Below, piece by piece: positions 54,619-64,000 of a stretch of DNA of 64,000 bases. Position numbers and translations under genes: made by a program. Each line of letters starts with the position of its first letter. Position 1 is the stretch's first letter. The notes beneath the pieces were generated by a model that was given only the letters and a program-made list of their open reading frames with translations, did no database searches and was not told the origin of the DNA. Source of the stretch: Diacronema lutheri (taxonomy: Eukaryota > Haptophyta > Pavlovophyceae > Pavlovales > Pavlovaceae). Location: NCBI GenBank assembly GCA_019448385.1, contig JAGTXO010000004.1, positions 1,550,001-1,614,000 of the forward strand, written 5' to 3'.

Positions 54619-55042
54619 CGTGCGTCCGTGCCGCCACGGCCGTTTGGCTGCAACGATGGCAGCGATTCGCTCGCTCGCGGCGTCGGCCGTCGAGAAACCG
54701 GAGGGGCCGGGCGCCGCGTTCGTGAAGCCGCGGCCGAAGAGCGCGGCGCGCTCGCAGGACTATGCCGCTTTCATCTCGTGCGCGCGCGTGCGCGCGCGGA
54801 GCGGGATGCCGCGCGCGCGCACCGCGCGGCCTCGCACGCCGTGCGTGTCGCCCCGGCGCGCTCATTCAGCGGAAGAAGGGCCAGCCTCCGCGCACACGAG
54901 GCGTGCGCGCGCCATTGAGCGCCTCTGCCGGTGCTGTCGCGCTCGTGCGCGCTGCTCGACTGTGCGCAGGCGGATTGGCGCCGGCGGTGCGCCCGCGGCT
55001 GGTGGACACGCGGTTGGTCTGCCAGCGGCGCGGCACAGCGCC

Positions 55043-56962
55043 ATGAGCCGCGCCGCGGGGGCCGCCCGGGATGGCGGGGAGAGTGACGACAGCGCGGATG
55101 TGCTCGACGTGCACGAGGTGGACGAGGCCACGGAGGCGCAGCGGCGCGCGCTCGCGGAGGCGCACGAGTATGCAGCGCGCGCCGCGCGCGGGCGGCCAGC
55201 GCCGTGCGACGGCGACGGCGAGAAGGAGGGCGAGGGCGTCTTCCGCTTCGCGCAGGACGACGAGCCGATCGCGCTCACCGTCGAGGACGATGCCGAGACC
55301 GCAGCGCACAGCTGGGACCGCCTCGGCGCGGGCGAGCCGCCGGCCACGCCCGCGGTGGCCAGTGGGTCGGACGCCTCCGCGCGGTATGCCCTCTCCTCCG
55401 AGCCGGCGCCGTCGCGGCCGGTCGCGCCTAGCGCCACGCGCGGCGGTGGCGGCGGCGACGGCGCGGCGGCGGCGCGCGCGCCGCCGCGCGCCGAGCCGCG
55501 CGCGAGCGATGGCGGGCGCCATGCGCAGCTGGCAGACGTGGCGTCGCTTTCGCTGCCACCCGCCAGTCTGCTGCCTGCGAGCGCGCGCCCAGCCGTGCCG
55601 CAGCTCTCGCCGACGGCGCCGCTCTCCCGAAGCGCCGCCCATCCAAGCTCATCTGAGCTCATCCCGCAGTTGGGCGCTCAGGATGGCGCGCAGGGCCGAC
55701 GGCCTCTCTCCGCGCGGCGCATCGGTCAGTCGGCGCAGCGCGCGCTCAGCAACCGCCTGCACAAGCGAGACGACCTCGAGGCGCGCGCACGCCTCGCCAC
55801 GTGTAACAGCAAGCAGCCAGCTCCGCACGACCTCGTCGAGCAGCTCGCGCGCGCGTGCGAGCAGCAGCCCGCGCGCGAGCGCGTCCTCGCGGTGGTGCGC
55901 GCGCGGCTGCGCGATCGCGCCCGGCCCAAGCACGTGCTCAAGGCGTTGCAGCTCCTCCTCCGCCTCACCGACGCGGAGCTGCAACGGCCAACGGCCGACG
56001 GCGTGCGCGCGGCTCGCGCGCCGCCGCCGTCCGGCGCGCTGCCGCTGCGCGAGCTGCGTGCCGACCAGCCGGAGCTCGCGCAACTCGCGGCGCGCAGCGG
56101 CGGTTGGGCGGTTGGAGGGAAGCATGGCGGTTGGGCGGTTGGAGGGAAGCATGGCGCCGAGGTCGCGCGCCTTGCCATCGCCCTGCACGCGCGCTGCCTC
56201 GCGGACGCAGGCGGCGGCGCGCGTGGCACGCCGTCGCCTCCGAGTGCGCGCGCGTGCGCCGGCGGCCGCAGCGCCGCGCTGCTACCGACGAGCGCGCGCG
56301 GCGATGCCGTCGCCGCGCCTGGAGCGGGCGCAGCGGCCGCCCCTTCCGCCGCCCCTTCCGCCGCCCCTTCCGCCGTTCGGGCACACCCGTTCTGCGCGCC
56401 CGGCGGCGCGCCCGGCGGCGACGGCGGCGCACGTGCCGGTGGCAGCAGCGCGCCCCCGGCAGCAGAGATGGGAGCAGAGATGGGAGCAGAGATGGGAGCA
56501 GAGATGGGAGCAGAGATGGGAGCAGAGATGGGAGCAGATATGGCGGTGCCAAGCGATGCCGGTGCCGTGCGCCACGTGCAGGGCGGCATGCAGGTGCGTA
56601 CGTGTGTCGCGCGCTGCCTCCCGCCACTTGCGCGACTGTGCGGCCGTTGGCAGGCGCTGAGAGCACCGTGGCGCCGCTGCATCTCCCATTCCTCCACCCC
56701 TTGCCCCTTCCCACAACCACCCCACCCCCCTTCCCCCCCCCCCCCACACACACTCGCCTGCCCTCCACCAACCCAACGTGCTGTGCCCTCAACCCGCCGC
56801 CGCGCGCGTCTGCAGCCGTCGAGCGACGACGACGACGACGACGATGGCCCCACGGCTGCCGCCGACGACGGCGCATCGTCGGGATCAGTCGATGGCGACG
56901 GCGGCGGCTCGGACACGAGTGCAGACTCAATGGGCGCAGTCGAGCGGTTTGCGCCAGCCTGA
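55043..56962 (+). CDS. ENTH/VHS-like domain protein
   Basis: Possible vesicle-trafficking adaptor (epsin/tepsin-like). Predicted 565 residues from exons 55043-56593 and 56816-56962. The N-terminus is acidic (SDDSADVLDVHEVDEATEAQ). Around residues 230-315 a helical segment resembles the ENTH/VHS solenoid: LEARARLATCNSKQPAPHDL, then ERVLAVVRARLRDR, then RPKHVLKALQLLLRLTDAEL. The C-terminus is disordered, with two short tandem repeats and a polyaspartate tail. The 222-bp intron has donor CAG|gtgcgtac, a C-rich tract and acceptor cgtctgcag; its length is a multiple of three, so retention would not shift the frame. ATG 54656 is in frame upstream but would leave only 37 bp from the divergent HemD start, so 55043 is preferred. 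Confidence 0.5.
   Translation: MSRAAGAARDGGESDDSADVLDVHEVDEATEAQRRALAEAHEYAARAARGRPAPCDGDGEKEGEGVFRFAQDDEPIALTVEDDAETAAHSWDRLGAGEPPATPAVASGSDASARYALSSEPAPSRPVAPSATRGGGGGDGAAAARAPPRAEPRASDGGRHAQLADVASLSLPPASLLPASARPAVPQLSPTAPLSRSAAHPSSSELIPQLGAQDGAQGRRPLSARRIGQSAQRALSNRLHKRDDLEARARLATCNSKQPAPHDLVEQLARACEQQPARERVLAVVRARLRDRARPKHVLKALQLLLRLTDAELQRPTADGVRAARAPPPSGALPLRELRADQPELAQLAARSGGWAVGGKHGGWAVGGKHGAEVARLAIALHARCLADAGGGARGTPSPPSARACAGGRSAALLPTSARGDAVAAPGAGAAAAPSAAPSAAPSAVRAHPFCAPGGAPGGDGGARAGGSSAPPAAEMGAEMGAEMGAEMGAEMGAEMGADMAVPSDAGAVRHVQGGMQVRTCVARCLPPLARLCGRWQALRAPWRRCISHSSTPCPFPQPPHPPSPPPPHTLACPPPTQRAVPSTRRRARLQPSSDDDDDDDGPTAAADDGASSGSVDGDGGGSDTSADSMGAVERFAPA
56101..56154. repeat. Two 27-bp direct repeats
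   Basis: Perfect tandem duplication in the ENTH-like gene, encoding GGWAVGGKH twice. It keeps the frame. Confidence 0.9.
56462..56541. repeat. 12-bp tandem repeat (six units)
   Basis: Units of gagatgggagca encode a run of E-M-G-A in the ENTH-like protein. Purity suggests recent slippage. Confidence 0.9.
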
Positions 56963-57102
56963 CCGTGCCACTTGTGCTCGCCTCATCCGCGCTTGGCTCT
57001 GCTCTCGTGGGGCGGCCATGGCCAGGCAGGCCAGCCCATGCCCGTCAGTGTGGCCCAGACGCCCGCTCAGTGTGCAGTGGTCTCCTCTGTGGCGGTGTCT
57101 GC

Positions 57103-58092
57103 TCACTCGAGCACAATCGCTTGCGCGCGCAGCGCAGCGTCTCGCTCCGCCCACGTGACCGTCTGTGTGTACACGACCTCGTCGTCGCTCTCGGCGGCGT
57201 GGCCGCTCGCCGCCGCGCCGCTGCTGCCGGCCGCGGCGCCCGCCGCCGCCGGCGGCTGCGCGGCCGGGAGCCTCTGGCGCGCGCGCTCCGCCTTGCGCTG
57301 CTTCTTGGACATGCGCGGCGGCGCGGGCTGGACCAAGTAGAGGCCGGCGCCGCGGAGGAACGCGGCGAGCTTGGCCTGCTGCCCCTCCTGCCCGAAGAAG
57401 GAGACGCGCAGCGGGAACGTGTACGTCTCGTCGCCGCGGCTGTTCACCTGCCCGACCAGCTTGAGCCGCAGCTGGTCGCACGCCGGCGCGACGAGCTTGG
57501 CGTGCACGGCGGGGATGTGACCCACCTGCGCTGACGGCGCGCCGATCGTGTACACTCCGACGGCATTCCGGTCGTACGGGTTGTGCGGCTCGCGCCTGAG
57601 GTGGAGCATCTCGTGCTGGCTCCGGCGCCCATTGTTGCGGTAGTGCTGAATGCCGACGCAGCTTGAGATCACGTAGCCGAGGAGCACGCCGTCGGGCAAG
57701 ACGCTGGACGGCGCCGGTGCGGCGGGCGGCGGCGCGGCGGGTGGTTGCGCCGGCCGAACCGGCGGCGCGGCGGGCGGCGGCGCCGGCCGACCCGGCGGCG
57801 CCGGCCGAACCGGCGGCGCGGCGGGCGGCGACGCCTTGCGGTAGGGCTGGGACGGCTGCGCGGCGGCGGAGGCCTGCGTGCGTGCCTTGGGCTTGCTTGG
57901 CTCGGGCTTGACGACTGGTGGCTTCGTGGCGGTGGCGCGTGCCGCCTTGGGCATCACCGCGGCCGCCGACGCCTTGCGCTTGCGCGGTTTGGCCTGCGAG
58001 GAGGCCTCGGGCGAGGCCGCCCGCTTGAGAGGAGCTGCCTCCGCGGCTTCTCCCGCCTTTGCAACCAGCCTGGGCGACTTCCGCGTCTCCAT
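57103..58092 (-). CDS. HIRAN-domain protein
   Basis: The HIRAN domain binds 3' ends of single-stranded DNA in HLTF/Rad5 fork-remodelling enzymes. Predicted 329 residues. Residues 1-130 are basic and proline-rich (METRKSPRLVAKAG, KPRKRKAS), with repeated PPAAPPVRPA. Residues about 140-230 match HIRAN: VISSCVGIQHYRNNGR, REPHNPYDRNAVGVYT, APSAQVGHIPAVHAKLVAPA. The tail has an NLS-like KKQRKAERARQR and an acidic patch. No SNF2 helicase or RING follows, so the domain stands alone. ATG 58092 was taken because the upstream in-frame codon at 58116 is GTG. It converges with the ENTH-like gene. Confidence 0.72.
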   Translation of the reverse strand: METRKSPRLVAKAGEAAEAAPLKRAASPEASSQAKPRKRKASAAAVMPKAARATATKPPVVKPEPSKPKARTQASAAAQPSQPYRKASPPAAPPVRPAPPGRPAPPPAAPPVRPAQPPAAPPPAAPAPSSVLPDGVLLGYVISSCVGIQHYRNNGRRSQHEMLHLRREPHNPYDRNAVGVYTIGAPSAQVGHIPAVHAKLVAPACDQLRLKLVGQVNSRGDETYTFPLRVSFFGQEGQQAKLAAFLRGAGLYLVQPAPPRMSKKQRKAERARQRLPAAQPPAAAGAAAGSSGAAASGHAAESDDEVVYTQTVTWAERDAALRAQAIVLE

Positions 58093-58309
58093 CACGCGCT
58101 CGAGCGCTGCGCGCACGGCAGCCGGTCGCTCGGTGTGCCCCGAGCCGCCCCGGCCAGCCGGTCGGGGTGATCGAGATTGAAATGTCCCGAGGGCCCTGAT
58201 CGATCAACCACGGTCAGTACGAGGGCGAGCGCCGAGCCCGCGTACGAGATGCACAAGGAGAGCGCGAGCTCGGCGTACAAGTCGCTGTCGGGTTGACAGA
58301 CTCTAGGGA

Positions 58310-61300
58310 CTAGGGCGCGTAGGAGAAGTAGGAGAAGACCGAGTTGTACGCAGCCACCTTGAGCATGCGCGCGTACAAGTCGCTCGCCTCCTCGCGAAAC
58401 TCGATGAGCGGGTCGCGGTTGCCGATCGAGCGCAGGCCGACCATGTCCTGCACGTTGCGCACGTCGGACAGGTGCTTCTTCCACAGCGCGTCGAGCTGCA
58501 CGAGCAGCAGGTAACGCGCGGTCGCAGCGGCCAGGTCGGCGCGCTTGCCCTCGAGCGCCTTGGCCTTGGCCGCGAGCGCCGCGCGCGCCGCGGCCTTTGC
58601 CGCGTCAACCGAGAGCATGCCGCGCTCGCCGTCCAGGTCGGCGGGCGTGAGGGCGAAAACGGACGGGCCGCCAAAGAACTGCGCGAGCTTGGCCGTCGCC
58701 GCGGCAGCGTCGGGCTTGCCGGCCGCCTTGTTCGCCTCGGCGATGATGCCCTCCGCCGTCACGTCGCACTGCTGCGCGAGCAGCTCGAGCGCAGCGGCCG
58801 CGTCCGCCTCGAGCACCTGTCTGCGCAGCTTGTACAGCTGCTTGCGCTGCGCGGCGGAGACCATGTCGTAGTTGAAGAGCTGCGAGCGGATGTACCTGTA
58901 GTAGCCCTCCACGCGCTTCTGCACGCCGTCCAGCGTCTCCGTCACCTGCCGCGTGCGCGCCACGGGGCGTGGCGGCAGGGTGCGACGGCGGGCGGGTGGC
59001 GGCGCGTGTGAGGGCGCGCAAATTGACGATGGCATACGCGGCATCACACGAGGGCGCGCAGATGGTCACCGATGGCGTCGCGCGCGCGCAGCGATGCGGC
59101 GCGGCGGTGGGCGCGCGGTGCGCGCGCGCGACGCACCTGCTTCGACTCGATCGGCGTGTCCTCCGACAGGCGCATCGTCGAGAAGATGGCCTTGACACGC
59201 TCGCCGCCAAAGATGCGGAAGACATCGTCATCGACGGAGAGGATGAAGCGAGACGAGCCCGGGTCTCCCTGCCGGCCAGCGCGGCCGCGGAGCTGCGCGT
59301 CGATGCGCCGACTCTCGTGCCGTTGCGTGCCGACCACGTGCAGCCCGCCCAGACGCACCACCTCTTCGCGCTCGGCGACAAGCGCGAGCGCAAACTCGGA
59401 GCGCACCGCCTCCAGCGCCTCGCGCATCGCGGCCTCCGCGCTGCCCGGCGCAAGCGGCACGTCGCTCGCGGCGCGCGCGAGCTTCAGGTCGAGCTCGCTT
59501 GCCGCCGAGGCGCCCGCTGCCGCTGCCGGCGCGGCCGCGCGCTCCGCCGCCGCCGCGGCGGCCGCGGCGGCGGCGAGCGCGGTGGCGCGCTCGCTCGGCT
59601 GCGCGGGCAGCGCAACGCCACCGAGCTGCTCGTCGAGCGAGGCGGCCGCGTCGGGCGCGAGCTGCGCGCGCAGCCAGACGCGCGCAAGCGCGCCAGCGTT
59701 CCCGCCAAGCAGGATGTCAGTGCCACGCCCCGCCATGTTGGTCGCAATCGTGACCGCGCCGAGTCGGCCCGCCTGTGCGACGACGAGGGACTCGCGCGTT
59801 GCCTTGTCCGCGCGCGCGTTCAGCACCTCGTGCGGGATGGCAGCGGCGGCGAGGGCGGCGGAGAGGGCCTCCGAGTCGGCGATGCTCGCCGTGCCCACGA
59901 GCACCGGCCTGCCCGTCTTGTGCATCCGCGCCACCTCATCGACAAAGGCCCTCACCTTGCCCTCCTTGTTGACAAAGATCACGTCGGCGTAATCGCGCCG
60001 AGCAATGGGCGCGGCAGTTGGCACCTGCACAACCTTTGTGCCATAAATGCTCTCAAATTCTGCGCTCTCCTGCGTCGCCGTGCCCGACATCCCCGCCATC
60101 CGCGCGTACAGCTTGAAGAGCGACTGGTAGGTGACGGTTGCAACGACTTGTGACACGTTGCTTGTGGGCAGCCCCTCCTTCGCCTCGACCGCCTGCTGCA
60201 GGCCATCGCCCCAGCGGCGGCCGTCGAGCACGCGGCCGGTGAACTCGTCAACGATCTGCACCGAGCTGCCCTGCAGCACGTACGACACGTCCTTCTTGTA
60301 GAGCTCCTGCGCGGCGCGAGAGGGATGGGGGTTGGGGGGAGGGGAGGGGAGGGGAGGGGGGGGAGGGTGGGAATGGCTGCGCGTGAGACCCGAGCGGCGC
60401 GTGCATGCGCCGCGCGCCCGGCGCGCGACACGGTGCGCCGCACCTTGGCCTTGAGCGCGTTGACAATGTAGGGCGCCCAAGGCGTGGCCGCGCTGAAGAT
60501 GCTGTCCACGCCGAGCAGCTTGCCTGCGACGGTCGTCCCGTCCGCGGTGAGCGTGACGAGCTTCTCCTTGTCGTCGACCTCGTAGTGCACCGTGCGCTGT
60601 AGCGCGCGCGCGATCTGAGCGGCGCTGCCGACCTTGGCCGTGTCGGCGGAGGTGGAGTCAGCGATGATGATCGGCGTGCGCGCCTCGTCGATCAGGATCG
60701 AATCGGCCTCGTCCACGACGCAAAAGTTGAGCTCGCGCAGTACGGTGCGGCCAAGGTCCGTCGCGAGGTTGTCGCGCAGATAGTCAAAGCCCAGCTCAGA
60801 GTTGGTCACGTAGGTGATGTCGCAGCGGTACGCGGCGCGCTTGGCCTCGACGGATTCGCCAATCCCAACGATCCCCACCGAGAGCCCGAGCAGCGCGTAC
60901 ACCTGCCCCATGATCTCCGCGTCGCGCCGCGCGAGGTATTCGGAGCAGGTGACGACGTGCGCGCCCTTGCCCGTCAGCGCGTGCAGCGTGATGGGCAACG
61001 TGGCGACGAGCGTCTTGCCCTCGCCCGTCGCCATCTCGGCGAGCCGCCCGTCCGCGAGCGCCATCCCGCCGACCATCTGCACGTCGTAGTGCCGCAGCCC
61101 GAGCGCGCGCCATGCCGCCTCGCGCACGAGCGCAAAGGTCTCGTCCTGCACGCCGTCGAGCGTCACCTCGCCCGATTGGACGCGGCGGCGGAGCGCGTCG
61201 ACGCGCGCGCGCATGCCGTTCGCGTCGAGCGCCTCGATCTCCGGCTCGAGCGCGTTTACCCGCGCTACGCGCGCAAGGTACCGCTCGATCTCGGCCGCGT

Positions 61301-61499
61301 TGCGCTCGACGGAGAACTCAGAGCGCTCGCCGCCGAGCGGCTGGCTCACCTTCTCGGCGAGGGTCTCGAGGAGGCCCATCGACGCGCATACGCGCGCTGG
61401 CGCCGGCGCGCGCGAAGCGCTAAGCGCCGACGAACGCACGAGCGCGCTGCGCGAAGCGCCGTGCACGTGGAACGCGCAGGCGAGCACGATTGCCATCAT
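58310..61499 (-). CDS. secA: Preprotein translocase SecA, nuclear gene with plastid presequence
   Basis: ATPase motor driving proteins across the thylakoid (Sec pathway). Predicted 953 residues from exons 61499-60444, 60306-59137 and 58945-58310, all phase zero. The start MMAIVLACAFHVHGASRSAL reads as a signal peptide, followed by a serine/alanine-rich transit-like stretch to about residue 41 (CASMGLLETL). Walker A is MATGEGKT (156-163), DEAD is in VVDEADSILIDEARTP (263-266), and VDEFTGRVLDGRRW opens exon 2. Further motifs are GMSGTA, ATNMAGRGTDILLGG and QLRGRAGRQGDPGSSRF. The C-terminus ends YSYAP without the bacterial zinc-binding tail. An alanine-rich insert lies after LDEQLGGVAL. It is head to head with the lipocalin gene. 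Confidence 0.9.
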
Positions 61500-61598
61500 T
61501 TGCGCGCACGTCTCCAGAAGCTTCGTCGTGAGATTTTCGCGCCACCGGGGTGAAAGGGAAAGACTCGGAGGATACCAGCCCGTCCGCGCCAATCAGTC

Positions 61599-62684
61599 AT
61601 GCGCGGCTGCGCTTGGCTCGCGCTCGCTGCCGTTCGAACAGTCGCCGCTGCTCGTCGCGGATCCGCACATGCGCTTGGCACTGCGACGGGCTGCCCGCCC
61701 GCCGGCTTTGACTCGGTCGCAAACTTCAGCCTCGCGCGCTACATCGCCGCGTCGCCGTGGTATGTGATCGCGCAGTTGCCCATCAGCTTCCAACCCGTCT
61801 CCGAGCTCTACTGCGTGCGCGCGACTTACGTGCAGGCTAACGAGACCATCTACGTGTTCAACGAGGCGCGCAGGGGCGCAGTCGACGGCGAGCCCATCGC
61901 AGAGGCGGACCTTGTCGCGCACCAGGATGACTTGCCCGAGGCGTCGGCAAACGCACGAACGGCGGACTCAAAGCTTCGTGTCGGCCTGCGCTACTACGCC
62001 TTTGTGTACCAAAACTCGAGCGCGCCGCACGCGCAGCGCGCCGTAGCTTCGAATTTGGTCAGCCAGATGGCGGATGACGAGGAGCGCCTCGGCCCCGATG
62101 CCAAGCGGCGCGAGCTGCTCGACTTCCTCAAGCGCTACCTTTTCGGGCCGGTGCGAGCGCGCGGGCGCGTGCCGCTAAGCGCTTTGCGTGTGTGGATGGT
62201 AATGGCACGTGCAAACTCCTCCCCCCCCCCCCCCCCTCCCCCCCCCCTCCCCCGGGTGCGCGCACAGTACTGGGTGGTGGACGTGTCCGACGTCTACGAT
62301 TGGGCCATTGTCACAGGTGGCCCCCCCAGCGTGCCGACAAGCAACGGGCTGTGCACCACGCTCACCGCCGGCTTCAACGACATTGGCGTCTGGCTCCTCC
62401 ATCGCAATCCGCAGCCACCCGCTGACGTAGTGCGCAAAATGCATTCAAGGGCGCGCGAGCTCGGGCTGGACACGAGCGCGCTGCAAGACGTCGCGCAGGA
62501 TGGCTGCGAGTACACCGCGCCGTGCGCGCGCGCCGCCGTGCGTGCGCCCTGGTGCAAGGAGTCTTTGAGGGCGAGCGACGGCGGCGCCGCCGCGGGCAGG
62601 ACGCGCAGCCACGCCGCACGCAGCGCCAAGGCGGCCGCCTCGTCGCGCCTAGAGACGTGGGCGCGCGTCGACGCGCGCACGTGA
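61599..62684 (+). CDS. Lipocalin-family protein
   Basis: Predicted 322 residues from exons 61599-62150 and 62268-62684; the 117-bp intron (gtgcgag...gcgcacag) is C-rich and phase zero. A hydrophobic N-terminus (MRGCAWLALAAVRTVAAARR) could be a signal peptide. The lipocalin pattern is seen in LARYIAASPWYVIAQLP (the W of strand A), then YCVRATYVQANETIYVFNEA. After the intron come YWVVDVSDVYDWAIVTGG and GVWLLHRNPQPPADVVRKM. The DVAQDGCEY near the end could form the conserved disulphide with an earlier Cys. Such proteins bind small hydrophobic ligands, and in plastids some protect lipids or resemble violaxanthin de-epoxidase folds; the ligand here is unknown. The basic last 60 residues are lineage-specific. 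Confidence 0.65.
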   Translation: MRGCAWLALAAVRTVAAARRGSAHALGTATGCPPAGFDSVANFSLARYIAASPWYVIAQLPISFQPVSELYCVRATYVQANETIYVFNEARRGAVDGEPIAEADLVAHQDDLPEASANARTADSKLRVGLRYYAFVYQNSSAPHAQRAVASNLVSQMADDEERLGPDAKRRELLDFLKRYLFGPVRARGRVPLSALRVWMVMARANSSPPPPPPPPLPRVRAQYWVVDVSDVYDWAIVTGGPPSVPTSNGLCTTLTAGFNDIGVWLLHRNPQPPADVVRKMHSRARELGLDTSALQDVAQDGCEYTAPCARAAVRAPWCKESLRASDGGAAAGRTRSHAARSAKAAASSRLETWARVDART

Positions 62685-62736
62685 TGCGCACGCACGCGCC
62701 GTCCAGCTGCCGTGACGTGCATCTGAACCCACGCGA

Positions 62737-62853
62737 TCACATGAGCCCCGCACCACTGTCGCCGCGCTCGCGCAAGGCGACGATGAGCGTCGTCGTGAGC
62801 GCGGCGAAGAGCGCGGCCGCGCAGCACAGTGCACTCACCATCACAGCAACCAT
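62737..62853 (-). CDS. Tentative 38-residue membrane peptide
   Basis: ORF from ATG 62853: MVAVMVSALCCAAALFAALT followed by TTLIVALRERGDSGAGLM. One clear transmembrane helix with a charged tail. It resembles the size and form of small subunits of membrane complexes, but I cannot name a family and it may be chance. Confidence 0.25.
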   Translation of the reverse strand: MVAVMVSALCCAAALFAALTTTLIVALRERGDSGAGLM

Positions 62854-63073
62854 GCCCCGAGCGCTTCAAGCGCGCGCGCACCAAGCCTCACGCCCGTCGG
62901 CCCGGCGGTCGCGCTCGGGCTCGGGTCGCGGGGTCGGGCGTGCCGAGTGTTTCGGCCGCGCTCAAGTCGTGTGGCGCACGCCCACGGGCACTATCGCCGG
63001 CATCCTGCCCTCGGCATTTTTGTGCTGAAATTTCGAGAGCCGCCACGTACGCGGCGAGAACCGAGCTGTTCGT

Positions 63074-63304
63074 TCACGCCAAGCTCGAGGCGTAGCCGTT
63101 GCCGCGCCGCACGGCGGCAACTGTGGCCACCAGTCCACCGCCGACAACCGCGCGGTAGGCGGCGACCGCGGCGACGGCGGCGGCGGCGCAGGCGGCGGCG
63201 ACGGGCGAGGCGGGCGAGGCGGCGGTGGCGGACGCGGCGAAGGCGGCGGATGCGGTGGCGGCGGCGCGGGCGACGGCGTGGGCGGTGGCAGAGCGGGCCG
63301 TCAT
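63074..63304 (-). CDS. Tentative 76-residue alanine-rich membrane protein
   Basis: ORF from ATG 63304, starting MTARSATAHAVARAAATASA. The first half is alanine/serine/arginine-rich like an organelle presequence. The second half has a hydrophobic stretch ending AYRAVVGGGLVATVAAVRRG. It sits in GC-repeat DNA, where such frames arise easily. Confidence 0.25.
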   Translation of the reverse strand: MTARSATAHAVARAAATASAAFAASATAASPASPVAAACAAAAVAAVAAYRAVVGGGLVATVAAVRRGNGYASSLA

Positions 63305-63926
63305 GGCGCGCTCTCGTATCTGGAGGCGGGCGCGGGGGCGGCGACAGGTGCGACGGCGGTGCGGCCGGCGGCGGGCCGGGCGAGGTTGGTGGCTGAGGCA
63401 GCGGCGGTGGCCGCGGCAGCGTGGGCGGCGGCGGCGGCGAGCGCGAGGGCGGCGGCGGCGCGGATGGGCGCGAGCGCGGCGGCGGCGGGCGCGGCAGCGG
63501 CGGCGGCGCGGGCGAGGGGGGGGAGGGTGGGTGCTGCATAGCACGCTGTGCGCGCCGCGGCCGCTCGACCGGCACTGCTATGGCCTTGGGCGACATCGTA
63601 GCGTCCTTGGCGCTGCGACGGCCTTGTCGCCCAGGACGCCGTGCGTGCCATCCATCGTGGCGCCAGTCTGCGCGGCCGCGCCGCTTGTCACGCAAGACGC
63701 GCGCTAGCGATGCTGCTTAAGGCGCGCGCCCGCCGCGCCCAGCGCGGCGCCTCGTCCAGCCGCTCGCAGCAGCGGCGCGAGGCGGTACGCGTCAGCCACC
63801 ATGCCGTCGATGGCGATGAGCGACGCCAGCTTAGGCGCGGAGAGGAAAGATTTCTGCCGTGAGCAGAGCGCGCGAGCTGGTACGCCCACACCTTGCTATG
63901 GGTATGTGCAGCCAGGCACCGTCGTG

Positions 63927-64000
63927 CTACGCCACAAAGTTGGCTAGGCCACGCGCCTCGTCGAGCGCCGATGCAAAGAGCGCCCGGTGTATGCCTTTCC
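63927..64000 (-). CDS. C-terminal end of a gene continuing past the right edge
   Basis: A minus-strand frame open from the window edge reads IHRALFASALDEARGLANFV and stops with TAG at 63929-63927. Its composition is normal for a protein C-terminus, but only 24 codons are visible, so no function can be given. Confidence 0.35.
   Translation of the reverse strand, partial: KGIHRALFASALDEARGLANFVA

Larger units (their letters stand above)
62685..63926. other. Region without a confident gene
   Basis: Contains GGC-rich low-complexity DNA at 63150-63540 and two tentative minus-strand ORFs listed separately. A possible minus-strand exon begins after cacggcag at about 63860 and reads KSFLSAPKLASLIAIDGMVA to a stop at 63704; its upstream partner was not found. 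Plus-strand frames here are alanine/glycine-rich mirror images. Confidence 0.4.

Noticed and set aside
54656-55042. In-frame upstream extension of the ENTH-like protein from ATG 54656
   Set aside because: It would leave 37 bp to the HemD start, and the extension is mostly arginine-rich. Retained only as an alternative start.
1-64000. tRNA, rRNA and CRISPR arrays
   Set aside because: I looked for T-loop motifs, conserved rRNA stretches and regularly spaced short repeats and found none. Some could be missed without a computed search.

Overview
The window is about 70% GC and reads as nuclear DNA of a photosynthetic eukaryote, not bacterial. It has spliceosomal GT-AG introns, cyclin H, a proteasome chaperone, XRCC2 and dolichol kinase. 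It also has plastid-type proteins (SecA, HemD) with N-terminal presequences of the signal-plus-transit kind used for secondary plastids. That combination with the extreme GC suggests a haptophyte, possibly a pavlovophyte, but this is inference; no rRNA or organelle marker is present. Introns are short, often start GTGCG, and several carry a poly-C run as their pyrimidine tract.

Layout. Positions 1-12068 (- strand, running off the left edge) hold one very large gene. It encodes a soluble-adenylyl-cyclase-like protein: cyclic-nucleotide-binding-like domains, two class III cyclase domains, then a STAND-type NTPase and helical repeats on an exon open for 8.79 kb. From about 12.4 to 34.9 kb lies an accessory, element-like island. 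It contains a broken unknown gene; two inverted copies of a 0.34-kb element with telomere-like terminal repeats; a frameshifted PIF1 helicase gene with an extra N-terminal domain; a USP-type deubiquitinase gene; a possible retroelement remnant; and a 10.5-kb gene predicted to encode 3,378 residues. That protein combines a Ulp1-like protease, degenerate peptidase-like segments, a PD-(D/E)XK nuclease and a C-terminal TnpB/Fanzor-like RuvC nuclease.

From 34.9 to 64 kb the sequence is a compact housekeeping block: cyclin H; a secreted IPT/G8/beta-helix protein with three near-identical carbohydrate-binding-like repeats; a Myb/AT-hook protein; UMP1; XRCC2; dolichol kinase; an unknown protein; an MTH1187-family thiamine-binding-like protein; uroporphyrinogen-III synthase; an ENTH-like protein; a HIRAN protein; plastid SecA; and a lipocalin. 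Several neighbours are head to head with 99-183 bp between start codons, so shared promoters are likely.

Gene models rest on reading frames, splice motifs and family motifs only. In DNA this GC-rich, long antisense open frames are common, so open length was not used as evidence by itself, except where one frame stays open for many kilobases and also carries motifs.
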